This document shows positions 19,899-29,277 of a stretch of 64,000 nt of DNA, one piece after another. The notes below the pieces were generated by a model. That model made no database searches. It was given only the letters and a program-made list of their open reading frames with translations, and was not told the origin of the DNA. The stretch comes from Cytobacillus oceanisediminis (lineage in GTDB: Bacteria > Bacillota > Bacilli > Bacillales > Cytobacillaceae), in contig NZ_CP065511.1 in NCBI RefSeq assembly GCF_022811925.1, positions 4,705,501 to 4,769,500 of the forward strand, read 5' to 3'. Position 1 is the stretch's first letter, and each line of letters begins with the position of its first letter. The position numbers were made by a program, and so were the translations under genes.

Positions 19899-20756
19899 GT
19901 GAAGAAATTGAATTTTTATATTGCGGCTATTGTTCTTTTCTTATTTTTAATAGTGATATTCAGAAAAACAATGTTAAAAACGGCACCAATGTTTTTAATT
20001 GTCTTCATCCTGATTTCTGGAGCATTTGTTTATGACAACCTTTTTGGAAGCCAGCCTGCTTCAGCCGTAAACCAAATTAAATCATGGCTGTCTGAACCTG
20101 CTGAGAAAGCCAGCTCTTTCCTTGGACACAACACTGCCGTAATTAAGATCAAGGAAGAAACAATTATAGATGCTCCCGCAGTCAATCAGTTTCCTGAGCT
20201 CCCCAGGGGATGCGAAGTGACGAGCTTATCCATGCTCCTTCAGCATGCAGGGATACAGGCTGATAAAATGACACTTGCTAAAGAAATAAAGAAAAATCCT
20301 GAGCCTTATCGCATAGAAAACGGAAAAATCTATTTCGGGCACCCAAATGACGGGTTCATAGGCGATATGTATTCCTTTGATAATCCAGGTCTCGGCGTTT
20401 ATCATAAACCCGTAAAAGAGCTTGCGGAAAAGTACATGCCTGGCTCCATTGAAGACCTTACCGGATCCGATTTTGAAGAATTAAAAATCCATTTGTCAGA
20501 CAGCAGACCTGTCTGGGTTATTATCAACACAGCCTATAAACAGCTTTCTGATGACTTTTTCCAGACCTGGCATACGCCAAGCGGAAAAATCCAGGTTACC
20601 TATAAAGAGCATTCAGTCCTGCTCACAGGCTATGATCAGGAATACATGTATTTCAACGACCCGCTCACAGGCGAGAAAAATAAAAAAGCACCCATAACCG
20701 ATTTTGAAAAAGCATGGGTGCAGATGGGCAAACAGGCTATTACTTATCTCCCATAA
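19899..20756 (+). CDS. Membrane-anchored C39-like cysteine peptidase
   Basis: A 285-residue protein with two N-terminal hydrophobic segments (about 5-20 and 28-45), then an extracytoplasmic C39_2-type papain-like domain. Cys105 in LPRGCEVTSL, His238 in YKEHSVLLTG and Asp254 in YFNDP form the expected catalytic set. Such proteins (YvpB-like) lack a transporter and have unknown substrates. Start is GTG 19899 or TTG 19908; both have weak ribosome sites. The TAA stop is the first triplet of a long dispersed repeat copy. Confidence 0.8.
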   Translation: MKKLNFYIAAIVLFLFLIVIFRKTMLKTAPMFLIVFILISGAFVYDNLFGSQPASAVNQIKSWLSEPAEKASSFLGHNTAVIKIKEETIIDAPAVNQFPELPRGCEVTSLSMLLQHAGIQADKMTLAKEIKKNPEPYRIENGKIYFGHPNDGFIGDMYSFDNPGLGVYHKPVKELAEKYMPGSIEDLTGSDFEELKIHLSDSRPVWVIINTAYKQLSDDFFQTWHTPSGKIQVTYKEHSVLLTGYDQEYMYFNDPLTGEKNKKAPITDFEKAWVQMGKQAITYLP

Positions 20757-21095
20757 GAAAAGCGGAAGCGCCTTGCTCACGAAGGAACGCAGACTAAGAT
20801 CGCCACGTCCTGTGGCAACGTCTGCATGACCCGCATCCTGCGGGCCTCAAGCACAAGACGAGCCTTCCGGAAAGGCGTCCTTTGCCTTTTTGGGAGGATT
20901 GCTCGAAATGTGGAGGCGACTGCCCAGGGACGACAGGCATAAGACGGTTCCTGTAAGAAGGCGTTTTTCCTTCTGAAAGGAATCGGCTTATGACCCCGAG
21001 TCCCTAGGAGCCGAAACAAGACAAGCTTGTGACCTCGAGGGGGTAGGCGCTGGAGCTAGACAATTATCTAACTTAAGAAATTTATACATTCTTAT
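20752..21095 (+). repeat. Dispersed intergenic repeat, copy 3 (long form, about 340 bp)
   Basis: Begins at the peptidase stop codon with ATAAGAAAAGCGGAAGCGCC and ends GTAGGCGCTGGAGCTAGACA plus an A/T-rich tail. The interior has several local hairpins (CCGCATCCTGCGG, GCCACGTCCTGTGGC, CCTTCCGGAAAGG) and blocks shared with the leuS-leader copy (AAGACGAGCC, CCTTTTTGG). No credible coding frame is seen. This accounts for the gap before the IS element. Confidence 0.8.
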
Positions 21096-21103
21096 AATTA
21101 ATT

Positions 21104-21121
21104 AAAAACGTCCACCAGGTT
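21104..21121. terminator. Left half of a terminator split by an IS element
   Basis: AAAAACGTCCACCAGG forms a 16-bp stem (one mismatch) with CCTGATGGACGTTTTT at 22595-22610. Removing the element and one GTT restores a hairpin with a six-base TTTTCT loop between the convergent peptidase and asnB genes. Confidence 0.85.
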
Positions 21122-21219
21122 TGAACTGTACCCCGGATAGCGGACACTGATAAAAAAGTGCCCCTATCTGGGGTTTTTTGTGTTTCAATAGATTTAATGA
21201 ATATAGGCGGAGGATTATC

Positions 21220-21645
21220 ATGAGTAAGAATATTTATAATGAATTCCAAATTAAAGAGCTTGAGAAGAATCCCAATGTTTTGAACGCTTCTGAAAGGTCA
21301 ATCTCCTATAGTCCGGGATTTAAGCTAAAAGCAGTTAAGGATTACAAAATGGAAAACCACCATCGCAAATCTTTATTGAACAAGGCTTTGATCTTGAGAT
21401 GATTGGCAAAGAACAGCCAAACGTTGCCTGCGCTGGAGAGAAACATTTGAAAGGTATGGAGAGAAAGGTCTCCTTACGGAACGTCGTGGTAAAGGGAGTA
21501 CTGGACGTCCTTCTTCAAAGCAACTTTCCATTGAGGAGAAACTAAGGAAGGCTGAGGCAAGGATTAAATTCCTTGAGGCAGAGAATGATTTCTTAAAAAA
21601 GCTGGAAGAACTAGAAAGGCAGGCGTTGAAGAAGAAACGATTCTA
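21220..21645 (+). pseudogene. IS3-family orfA, two frameshifts
   Basis: Starts MSKNIYNEFQIKELEKNPN in one frame. It switches near 21357 to a second frame (IFIEQGFDLEMIGKEQP) and near 21408 to a third (CLRWRETFERYGEKGLLTER), ending in a leucine-zipper-like LRKAEARIKFLEAEN segment. Reassembled, it is a normal helix-turn-helix OrfA. The A6G run before the end is the usual site of programmed -1 frameshifting into orfB. Confidence 0.85.
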
Positions 21646-22547
21646 ACGACAGCTGTAAAGTTTTCTCTAATCGAGAAAACCATCAGAATACATCAGTTAA
21701 AGAAAGCTGTTGCCTACTTGTGTGAGCTGGCAGGTGTTAGCAGAAGTGGCTACTATGATTGGTTGAAGGCTGCACATTTACGGGCACAACGTGATGAGCA
21801 GGATGAACTGGACATAGAGTTGATTCAAGAAATATTTATAAGCAAAAAAGAAAAAGTAGGTGCCCTCCAGATTAAAATGATCCTGGAGAATAATTATTCA
21901 GCTGTAATGAACCACAAAAAGATTAGGCGTTTGATGGCAAAATATAATCTTGAAACAAAAGTAAGGAAAGCCAACCCTTATCGAAAGATGGCCAAGGCAA
22001 CCCAGGAACATCGAACCTGCCCGAACCTGCTTAACCGAGAATTCAATCAGGAGGAACCAGGGAAAGTCCTGCTTACTGACATTACATATCTCTATTATGG
22101 AAGGGTCAAAGAGCATATTTATCCTGCGTAAAGGACGGAGCTACAAGGGAAATTATTGCGTACCACCTGTCCACGTCATTAGATATGGACATCGTCTATA
22201 AGACGTTGAAAAAGTTGGAGGCAGCTGTTGGCAATTATTTTCACCCTGAAGCCATATTACATTCTGACCAAGGTATGCACTACACTCATCCTCTATTCCA
22301 AAGCAAAGTGAAAGAGCTTGGCTTAACTCAATCAATGTCCCGAAAGGGAAACTGTTGGGATAACGCACCAATGGAGAGCTTCTTTGGACATTTTAAAGAT
22401 CTGGCAGAGTATAAATCACTGGATAATTTAAAGGAGGTAACGAAGGAAGTAGAGCGAGTAATCGAAGATTATAATCATCACCGTTATCAATGGGGCTTAA
22501 ATAAAATGACCCCGGTACAATACCGAGGTCACTTACTAGCCGCATAG
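21604..22547 (+). pseudogene. IS3-family orfB (DDE transposase), frameshifted
   Basis: The DDE integrase is readable in two frames. The first, to about 22110, includes HTH_21-type AGVSRSGYYDWLK and the first catalytic Asp in LLTDITYLYYG. The second, from about 22112, includes HSDQGMHYT and NAPMESFFGHFKD, giving the second Asp and the Glu. A missing base near 22107 separates them and causes a stop at 22131. Catalytic residues are all present, so decay is recent. Confidence 0.9.
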
Positions 22548-22587
22548 GCGCTTTTTTAAAACTGTCCGTAAATGGGGGTACAGTTCA

Positions 22588-22610
22588 GTTTTCTCCTGAT
22601 GGACGTTTTT
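22588..22610. terminator. Right half of the split terminator (asnB side)
   Basis: GTT target duplicate followed by CCTGATGGACGTTTTT, complementary to 21104-21119. It lies 4 bases from the end of asnB, whose transcript now meets only this half before entering the IS element. Confidence 0.8.
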
Positions 22611-22613
22611 ATT

Positions 22614-24518
22614 TTAGCCTTTAAGTGGCTGCAAGTCTTTATTTAACAAATACTCTTTCTCAAAAGAATACTTTTTCTCCACATATACCTGATGCCAAAC
22701 CATGAACATAAGAACTGTCCAGATTTTGCGGCTGTTATCTGCTTTATCCTGGCAATGGTCTTCAAGAAGCCCTAACACATAATCTTTATTGATTAAGTGA
22801 TCCACATTGCTTTCACGGATAATATTTTTAGCCCACTCATTCATCTCGTCTTTCAGCCAGTGGCGGATTGGCACAGGGAATCCAAGCTTCTTACGGTTCA
22901 GCACATGGTCTGGAACGACTCCTTCAGCAGCTTTGCGAAGAATATACTTCGTAGTGCCATTTGCCGTTTTCAGGCTGGTCGGAATTTTGGAAGCCACTTC
23001 AAACACTTCTTTATCAAGGAACGGAACACGAAGCTCGAGAGAATGAGCCATCGTCATTTTGTCCGCTTTCAATAGAATGTCTCCGCGCATCCAAGTATGA
23101 ATGTCGATATACTGCATGCGGTCAACCGGATCATATCCGTGGCTTTCTTCATATAGCGGTTTAGTGATATCCGTATAATTTAAGCGGTCTTTATAAACAT
23201 GAAGCAGGCCGCGTTTCTCTTGCTCTGTAAACATTTTTGCGTTTCCAATGTAGCGCTCTTCCATTGGCGTGACACCGCGTTCGATAAAACTTTTCCCCTT
23301 CATTCCCTCTGGCATCATATTTGCAATCATGCGAAGAAGCTTTTTGCCGATGGCAGGAATTTTATTGAAGACTTCCAGGGATTGTGGTTCACGGTAAATA
23401 TTATAGCCGCCAAATAGCTCATCGGCTCCCTCACCTGAAAGTACAACCGTTACATGCTTCCGTGCTTCTCTTGCCACAAAATAAAGGGGCACACAAGCTG
23501 GATCAGCAAGCGGATCGTCCATATGCCACATGATTCTCGGAATCTCATTCATGTATTCCTCAGGAGTAATGATGTAGCTGATGTTTTCGACACCCAGCTT
23601 TTCTGCTGTTTCTTTCGCTACATCCACCTCGCTGAAGCCATTGCGTTCGAAGCCAACAGAGAATGTTTTAATGGCAGGATGGAATTCTTTCGCAATGGAA
23701 GCAATGATGGAAGAATCGATTCCGCCTGAAAGGAATGAACCTACCGGAACATCGGCACGCATATGCATTTTGACTGAGTCGAATAAAACATCTCTTATTT
23801 CTTTCGTAAAATCGGCTTCTGACTTCTGCACTGGATGGAAAGCAGCTTTCCAATAACGCTTAATATCCATCGGAGCTCCGATTTTTTTAGTAAAATAATG
23901 ACCAGGCTCAAGCTTATGGATTCCCTCTGACATGGTGTTTGGCTCAGGCACAAACTGATATGTCAAATAATGCTGGAGGGAGTCATAGTTTAATACATCA
24001 TTCTGAAGCGCCAATAGAATGCTCTTCTTCTCTGATCCAAAGAACGTGCGGTCCCCCTTATCGTAATAAAAGAAAGGCTTAATCCCAAACGGATCTCTGG
24101 CTCCATATAGGGACTGCTCCTGTTTATCCCAAATGACAAACGCAAACATACCGCGCAATTTTTCAACAGCCTTTTCTTTCATATGGCTGTAAAGGGCAAT
24201 TATGACTTCTGTATCGGAGCTTGTTTCAAAGCTTAAGCCTGCTTTGAGAAGTTCTTCACGAAGTTCCACATAGTTATAGATTTCACCATTAAAGATAATC
24301 CAATAACGCTCATTCTCGTAAGTCAGCGGCTGGTGTCCGCTTTCAATATCGATAATGCTCAACCGGCGGAAGCCGAATTGAATATGATCATCAAAATAGT
24401 ATCCTGAATCATCCGGACCCCGATGGGTGATGATATCATTCATATTTTGGAATTGTTCTTTATCTGCGTCACGGTAATTTTGTGCTTTTTCATGTACACA
24501 ACCAATAAAACCACACAT
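22614..24518 (-). CDS. asnB: Glutamine-hydrolysing asparagine synthetase
   Basis: A 634-residue enzyme. The N-terminal class II glutaminase domain begins MCGFIGCV, with Cys as nucleophile after Met removal; this fixes the start at 24518 (AGGTGA upstream) rather than the in-frame ATG 12 bases earlier. The C-terminal synthetase domain has the PPi loop SGGIDSS near residue 264. It makes asparagine from aspartate, ATP and glutamine. Next to metK and pckA as in B. subtilis. Its native terminator is split by the IS element. Confidence 0.96.
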   Translation of the reverse strand: MCGFIGCVHEKAQNYRDADKEQFQNMNDIITHRGPDDSGYYFDDHIQFGFRRLSIIDIESGHQPLTYENERYWIIFNGEIYNYVELREELLKAGLSFETSSDTEVIIALYSHMKEKAVEKLRGMFAFVIWDKQEQSLYGARDPFGIKPFFYYDKGDRTFFGSEKKSILLALQNDVLNYDSLQHYLTYQFVPEPNTMSEGIHKLEPGHYFTKKIGAPMDIKRYWKAAFHPVQKSEADFTKEIRDVLFDSVKMHMRADVPVGSFLSGGIDSSIIASIAKEFHPAIKTFSVGFERNGFSEVDVAKETAEKLGVENISYIITPEEYMNEIPRIMWHMDDPLADPACVPLYFVAREARKHVTVVLSGEGADELFGGYNIYREPQSLEVFNKIPAIGKKLLRMIANMMPEGMKGKSFIERGVTPMEERYIGNAKMFTEQEKRGLLHVYKDRLNYTDITKPLYEESHGYDPVDRMQYIDIHTWMRGDILLKADKMTMAHSLELRVPFLDKEVFEVASKIPTSLKTANGTTKYILRKAAEGVVPDHVLNRKKLGFPVPIRHWLKDEMNEWAKNIIRESNVDHLINKDYVLGLLEDHCQDKADNSRKIWTVLMFMVWHQVYVEKKYSFEKEYLLNKDLQPLKG

Positions 24519-24764
24519 TATGTACGTCACCTACTCCATTCTTTTCTCGATATTTAGATATAGCCTTAACGGCTCTTTGTCTTAGAAAACATACCCTATA
24601 ATACTACCACTAATCATTTATAATTAGCACGTGGATTATAAAAAAAATATGCGCGGAAAATTAAGCCATTATCCGAAGTTTAAACGATAACATATAATTA
24701 TAAACGACTAAAGAGCATAAAGACCGAAAAGTGAATAAACATCCTATATGTATAATGACGCAAA
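24519..24764. other. asnB upstream region
   Basis: A/T-rich, presumably holding the asnB promoter. I could not assign a -35/-10 pair with confidence, and saw no riboswitch or repeat in it. Confidence 0.35.
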
Positions 24765-24808
24765 AAAGAAAGCGGGAGTTACATGATTAATGCAACTCCC
24801 GCTTTTTA
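24765..24808 (-). terminator. Terminator of metK
   Basis: Stem AGCGGGAGTT/AACTCCCGCT with a 13-base loop, A-rich before and T-rich after, so usable on either strand. Confidence 0.85.
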
Positions 24809-24816
24809 TATTATTG

Positions 24817-24862
24817 TCTCCCCCTTAAAGTATCGGGGATGGCCAAAGAGCTTCCGCTTTTC
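24817..24862 (-). repeat. Dispersed intergenic repeat, degenerate copy 4
   Basis: On the minus strand the metK stop TAG runs straight into AAAAGCGGAAGC, the repeat's start. The remainder retains only a CCCC/GGGG core and lacks the usual GGAGCTAGAC end. Confidence 0.6.
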
Positions 24863-26058
24863 TATTCAGCTTCAGAACGAAGAATTTCTGCCTTATCTGT
24901 ACGCTCCCAAGGAAGATCAACATCTGTACGTCCGAAATGTCCGTAAGCAGCTGTCTGCTTGTAAATTGGGCGGCGAAGGCCAAGCATGTTAATAATTCCT
25001 GCAGGACGAAGATCAAAATGCTTTCTTACTAGATCAACTAGTACATCTTCGCCCACTTTGCCTGTTCCGAATGTATCAACAGAAATCGATACAGGCTGTG
25101 CCACACCGATCGCATAAGCAAGCTGAACTTCAACTTTTTCAGCTAAGCCGGCTGCTACAAGGTTCTTCGCTACATAACGAGCAGCATAAGCAGCAGAGCG
25201 GTCAACCTTTGTAGGATCCTTACCGGAGAACGCGCCTCCGCCATGACGGGCATATCCGCCGTAAGTATCAACAATGATTTTGCGTCCAGTCAGGCCTGCA
25301 TCCCCTTGAGGTCCTCCGATAACGAAACGTCCTGTTGGGTTGATGAAGTACTTAGTATTCTCATCGATTAGTTCTTTGGGAACAACCGGGTTAATAACAT
25401 GTTCCTTCAGGTTGCGCTGGATTTGCTCCAGGCTGATCTCAGGGTGATGCTGAGTAGAAATAACAATTGTGTCAATGCGGACAGGCTTGTCATTTTCATC
25501 ATACTCAACCGTTACCTGAGTTTTTCCGTCTGGACGAAGGTAAGGAAGGATTTCTTCTTTACGAACTTCAGTCAGGCGGCGGGAAAGTTTATGTGCTAAA
25601 GAAATCGGAAGAGGCATAAGCTCTTTCGTTTCGTTGCAGGCAAAACCGAACATTAAGCCCTGGTCTCCTGCACCAATTGCTTCGATTTCCTGATCGCTCA
25701 TTTGTCCTTCGCGTGCTTCAAGGGCCTGGTCAACACCCATTGCAATATCTGCAGACTGCTCATCAATGGAAGTTAATACTGCACAAGTTTCGGAATCGAA
25801 ACCATATTTAGCACGGGTATAACCGATTTCTTTTACCGTTTCACGAACGATTTTTGGAATATCTACGTATGTAGATGTTGTGATTTCACCTGCAACTAAT
25901 ACAAGTCCAGTTGTTACAGAAGTCTCTGCAGCAACACGGGCATTCGCATCTTTAGCTAAAATCGCATCTAAGATTGCATCAGAAATTTGGTCACAGATTT
26001 TATCCGGATGACCTTCAGTAACTGATTCAGAAGTAAACAAACGACGCTTTGTTGACAT
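24862..26058 (-). CDS. metK: S-adenosylmethionine synthetase
   Basis: A 398-residue enzyme that makes SAM from methionine and ATP. The signature [10 protein letters not shown] lies at 129-138, and the glycine-rich phosphate loop GGGAFSGKD at about 273-281. The N-terminal [12 protein letters not shown] contributes the metal/ATP site. AGGAGG precedes the ATG. It is controlled by the SAM-I riboswitch in its roughly 450-base leader. Terminal helix and length are normal. Confidence 0.97.
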   Translation of the reverse strand: MSTKRRLFTSESVTEGHPDKICDQISDAILDAILAKDANARVAAETSVTTGLVLVAGEITTSTYVDIPKIVRETVKEIGYTRAKYGFDSETCAVLTSIDEQSADIAMGVDQALEAREGQMSDQEIEAIGAGDQGLMFGFACNETKELMPLPISLAHKLSRRLTEVRKEEILPYLRPDGKTQVTVEYDENDKPVRIDTIVISTQHHPEISLEQIQRNLKEHVINPVVPKELIDENTKYFINPTGRFVIGGPQGDAGLTGRKIIVDTYGGYARHGGGAFSGKDPTKVDRSAAYAARYVAKNLVAAGLAEKVEVQLAYAIGVAQPVSISVDTFGTGKVGEDVLVDLVRKHFDLRPAGIINMLGLRRPIYKQTAAYGHFGRTDVDLPWERTDKAEILRSEAE

Positions 26059-26320
26059 CTGGCTTCCTCCTTATAAATAGAAAATTGAGCGAGAATTAAG
26101 AAATGGGGAAGCGGAAATACTTTTCCCTGTCATTTCATGGATCTCTGTTTGATACGGAACTCATTCCCTTAGTAGTATGAAATAAACATGGAGTTTTTAT
26201 TAGAAAAATAGGCAGCGCTGGCCAGAAAGCCAGGCATCCATTTTTTCTTATGCATCTCTGCAAGCTGCTAAAAACTCACATAAATAGTACATTCCAAAAG
26301 CCGTTCATTTCATTGCAAAA

Positions 26321-26495
26321 TAAAAAACCTTCTCATTAGTGAAAAGGTTGAAAGCAAATCGATTCGCGCCTTTCACTCTTATCGTTCAAGGAATTACGTC
26401 CTTGCGTCAGGTTAGCACCTTTGCTGATAATTGCCTTTAGCAGGTTGCTGGGTTTCATAGGGCCTGTCCCTCCACCAGCTCGGGATAAGAGAGTA
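26321..26495 (-). promoter_or_regulatory. SAM-I (S-box) riboswitch of metK
   Basis: On the minus strand, P1 strands CTCTTATC (26485-26492) and GATAAGAG (26376-26383) enclose the conserved core. The core includes GGAGGGACAGGCCCTATGAA, CAGCAACC, AAGGTGCTAA and GAACGATAAGAG. A terminator with stem AACCTTTTCA/TGAGAAGGTT and a T run follows (26321-26350). SAM binding stabilises P1 and favours termination, shutting metK off. Confidence 0.96.
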
Positions 26496-26510
26496 TCCGT
26501 TCAAGGTTGA

Positions 26511-26540
26511 ATCATACCGTATTTTAGCGAATCATGTCAA
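26511..26540 (-). promoter_or_regulatory. Sigma-A promoter of metK
   Basis: On the minus strand a perfect TTGACA (26535-26540) is followed, after an 18-base spacer, by TATGAT (26511-26516), placing the transcript start just before the riboswitch. Confidence 0.8.
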
Positions 26541-26596
26541 CAAGTTTTCATTATTTTTCAGAGTAAAATTTCAGCATTGAAAATTATGCTCCATAC

Positions 26597-26971
26597 TTAC
26601 AGCGAACAGCTTCCGTCATCACATTTTTTCTTTAGAAATTTATGCCTGTTTTTAGCAATCCATTTGTAGATCGGATCGCCCAGTATTGGCGTCAATGGGA
26701 GATATAAAAGGAGGCTAATTAAAAAGGATGCAGGAAAGAGGAACAGCAGCCTCCTTACTGCAGAATAACCCTTTTTCACGCCACCCGATGGAGTAATAAT
26801 ATGAAGCTCTCTGCGCAAATCATGTCTTGAAAATGAGAGAGAATTCGGGATTTTTTCATACTCCTGCAGAGAAATCCATTCCACTTTATTCAGCCAATCG
26901 AGTTTTTTAAAAATCTTCTTTGTTTCCTTGCATAAGGAACAAGTTCCATCATAGAGGGCAATTGTCTTCAT
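26597..26971 (-). CDS. DCC-family (DUF393) thiol-disulfide oxidoreductase-like protein
   Basis: A 124-residue protein starting MKTIALYDGTCSLC, with the CxxC pair at Cys11 and Cys14 in a thioredoxin-like context that defines the DCC family. A hydrophobic stretch at about 75-95 and a C-terminal Lys/Cys-rich tail (KKKCDDGSCSL) follow. Function is unknown; a redox role is inferred from the fold. Monocistronic, convergent with nothing nearby. Confidence 0.8.
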   Translation of the reverse strand: MKTIALYDGTCSLCKETKKIFKKLDWLNKVEWISLQEYEKIPNSLSFSRHDLRRELHIITPSGGVKKGYSAVRRLLFLFPASFLISLLLYLPLTPILGDPIYKWIAKNRHKFLKKKCDDGSCSL

Positions 26972-27103
26972 TTTAGATCAGTCCCATGTTAAAATTAACA
27001 CTTTCTTCTATATTAACATATACAAGTTATAAGGTGATTTAAGTGGATTACTTGTCCAATTATGACATTTTTATATCATGAATAAAAAAGTTTCGTAATA
27101 GTA

Positions 27104-27131
27104 TAGACTAATCATTTTAATGTGTTATACT
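27104..27131 (+). promoter_or_regulatory. Possible pckA promoter
   Basis: TAGACT (27104-27109) and TATACT (27126-27131), separated by 16 bases, lie about 59 bases before the pckA start. Imperfect -35; a CcpN-type repressor site would be expected here by analogy with B. subtilis but is not identified. Confidence 0.45.
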
Positions 27132-27189
27132 AATTTCGAGATGTAATCACTTTCATAAAAAAATCGGGAAAAAGGAAGGTATTCATCAG

Positions 27190-28776
27190 ATGAACTCTGT
27201 AAGCATATCAAACGAATTGAGCGAATTACTAAATGGCAGCAACATTCAAGTGCAATTATCTGTTCCTCAGCTTGTGGAAAAAGTATTAAACCGCAATGAA
27301 GGGTCCCTTACCTCTACTGGTGCCGTACGCGCTACTACAGGAAAGTATACAGGACGTTCTCCTAAAGATAAATACATTGTTGAAGAAGCATCAAATAAAG
27401 ATAAAATGGACTGGGGCAGCGTAAACCAGCCTATTTCTGAAGAAGCATTCTCTAATCTTTATAATAAAGTAATCAACTACTTAAAAGAAAAAGAAGAAGT
27501 ATTTGTTTTCAAAGGCTTCGCAGGTGCCGATAAAAAGCACCGCATGCCAATCCAGGTAATTAATGAATATGCCTGGCACAATCTTTTCGCACATCAGTTA
27601 TTCATTCGTCCGGCAGAAGACGAGCTATTGGATCATCAATCAGAGTTCACAGTCATTTCTGCACCTAATTTCAAAGCAGACCCTGCAGTTGACGGCACAA
27701 AGTCCGAAACATTCATCATCATTTCATTCGAGCGCCGCACTGTTTTAATCGGCGGTACTGAATATGCAGGCGAAATGAAAAAGTCCATTTTCTCTGTTAT
27801 GAACTACATGCTTCCAGAAAACGGGATTCTTCCGATGCACTGCTCCGCGAACGTTGGCCGCGAAGGAGATGTCGCTTTATTCTTCGGCTTATCCGGAACA
27901 GGGAAAACAACCTTATCTGCAGACCCTAACCGCAAGCTGATTGGTGATGACGAGCATGGCTGGTCTGCAAATGGTGTATTCAATATTGAAGGCGGCTGCT
28001 ATGCGAAATGCATTAACTTATCCCGTGAGAAAGAACCGCAAATTTTTGATGCTATCCGCTTTGGGGCTGTATTGGAAAATGTGGTGGTAAACAGCGAAAC
28101 TCGGGTTGCTGATTACGATGACAGCACTTTAACTGAAAATACACGTGCGGCATACCAGCTTCAGGCCATCGATAATATCGTTGACCCAAGCATTGCCGGA
28201 CATCCTAATACAATCGTATTTTTAACAGCTGACGCATTTGGCGTATTGCCTCCAATCTCTAAACTATCAAAAGAGCAGGCAATGTACCATTTCTTAAGCG
28301 GCTATACTTCCAAGCTTGCAGGAACTGAGCGCGGCATTACTTCACCGCAGGCAACGTTCTCAACTTGCTTTGGATCACCTTTCCTTCCGCTTCCTGCAAA
28401 CCGTTATGCTGAAATGCTTGGCGAGAAGATCGATGAGCATAATGCAAAAGTATTCCTGGTAAACACAGGATGGACTGGCGGAGAGTACGGAGTCGGTGAA
28501 CGCATGAAACTTGCTTACACTCGTGCTATGGTGGAAGCTGCACTTGAAGGCGAACTGCACAACGTAGAAACAGTCAAAGACGAAATTTTCGGATTGGAAA
28601 TTCCGCAGCACGTTACTGGTGTGCCTGACGAAGTTCTTCAGCCAAATAAAACATGGGCAGATCAGGCTGCTTATGAAGCAAAAGCAAAAGAACTCGCTGC
28701 AAAATTCCGTGAAAACTTCAAGAAATTTACAAGCGTTTCTTCTGAAATCGAAGAAAAAGGCGGACCAATCGCATAA
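27190..28776 (+). CDS. pckA: ATP-dependent phosphoenolpyruvate carboxykinase
   Basis: A 528-residue enzyme that converts oxaloacetate and ATP to phosphoenolpyruvate, the entry step of gluconeogenesis. The P-loop [11 protein letters not shown] starts at residue 233, and the kinase-2 region DDEHGW and substrate motif [14 protein letters not shown] are present. AAAGGAAGG precedes the ATG. Divergent from the DCC gene; a strong terminator follows. Confidence 0.97.
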   Translation: MNSVSISNELSELLNGSNIQVQLSVPQLVEKVLNRNEGSLTSTGAVRATTGKYTGRSPKDKYIVEEASNKDKMDWGSVNQPISEEAFSNLYNKVINYLKEKEEVFVFKGFAGADKKHRMPIQVINEYAWHNLFAHQLFIRPAEDELLDHQSEFTVISAPNFKADPAVDGTKSETFIIISFERRTVLIGGTEYAGEMKKSIFSVMNYMLPENGILPMHCSANVGREGDVALFFGLSGTGKTTLSADPNRKLIGDDEHGWSANGVFNIEGGCYAKCINLSREKEPQIFDAIRFGAVLENVVVNSETRVADYDDSTLTENTRAAYQLQAIDNIVDPSIAGHPNTIVFLTADAFGVLPPISKLSKEQAMYHFLSGYTSKLAGTERGITSPQATFSTCFGSPFLPLPANRYAEMLGEKIDEHNAKVFLVNTGWTGGEYGVGERMKLAYTRAMVEAALEGELHNVETVKDEIFGLEIPQHVTGVPDEVLQPNKTWADQAAYEAKAKELAAKFRENFKKFTSVSSEIEEKGGPIA

Positions 28777-28778
28777 TA

Positions 28779-28818
28779 TCAAAAAAGGAATTGCCGTATA
28801 AGCGGCAATTCCTTTTTT
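28779..28818 (+). terminator. Terminator of pckA
   Basis: A stem of about 15 bp, AAAAAGGAATTGCCG/CGGCAATTCCTTTTT, with a short loop. Confidence 0.92.
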
Positions 28819-28955
28819 GATATTTTATTTTGTAATTCAGCCCTCTCGAACGAATATGTTTCCTGCAAACGGGCTTATAATTGCCGATCTCTCTTTCTCT
28901 TCCTTAATTTAAAAGCACTATTCCCACTTGCAGTTTGCAGAAAAATTTTGAACGA

Positions 28956-28985
28956 AAAAACGCCGGACTTAGTCCAGGCGCTCTT
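28956..28985 (-). terminator. Terminator of ytmB
   Basis: On the minus strand CGCCTGGAC-TAA-GTCCGGCG (one bulge) is followed by T6, directly after ytmB. Confidence 0.8.
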
Positions 28986-29228
28986 TTAGTTTGTTGAGTT
29001 TAAGGAAACAAGCTGGTAAGTAATGAGGGTCCGGCTGTTTTCCCATTCCACTTTTCTGATGACACCCATACCGTTCAGGTCGCCATCAATTGTTCTTTTT
29101 ACCTCGACCGGGATATCGAGCGGATATAATCTGTACCCGTCTTTGACAAGTGAAAAGAAATTCTCATCAAGTCTGGTCTCCTTTCCCTTTGTCACGATCA
29201 TTGTGTTCAGCTCTAAAGGCATACCCAT
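28986..29228 (-). CDS. ytmB: YtmB-like small protein (DUF2584)
   Basis: An 80-residue beta-rich protein starting MGMPLELNTMIVTKGKE, with later PLDIPVEVKRT and GMGVIRKVEW segments, matching the DUF2584 family. Its function is unknown. It lies 49 bases downstream of ytmA in the same direction, as in B. subtilis. Confidence 0.8.
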   Translation of the reverse strand: MGMPLELNTMIVTKGKETRLDENFFSLVKDGYRLYPLDIPVEVKRTIDGDLNGMGVIRKVEWENSRTLITYQLVSLNSTN

Positions 29229-29277
29229 TGGTATCTCTCCTTCATTCTTAATATCCTTTTCTCTATTTTACCCCACC

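Larger units (their letters stand above)
21122..22587 (+). mobile_element. IS3-family (IS150-like) insertion sequence, decayed
   Basis: 1466 bp bounded by inverted ends beginning TGAACTGTACCCC (left, and right on the complement), flanked by a 3-bp direct repeat GTT (21119-21121 and 22588-22590). It contains orfA and orfB remnants of an IS3-family transposase with an A6G slippery run at 21595-21601. At least three frameshifts disrupt the frames, so it is unlikely to move on its own. It is inserted in the loop of a terminator. Confidence 0.93.

Noticed and set aside
20777..21019. 80-residue minus-strand frame
   Set aside because: Lies entirely within the long dispersed repeat, Arg/Pro-rich, no ribosome site.
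24783..24992. 69-residue plus-strand frame at the metK 3' end
   Set aside because: Antisense to conserved metK codons and the metK terminator.
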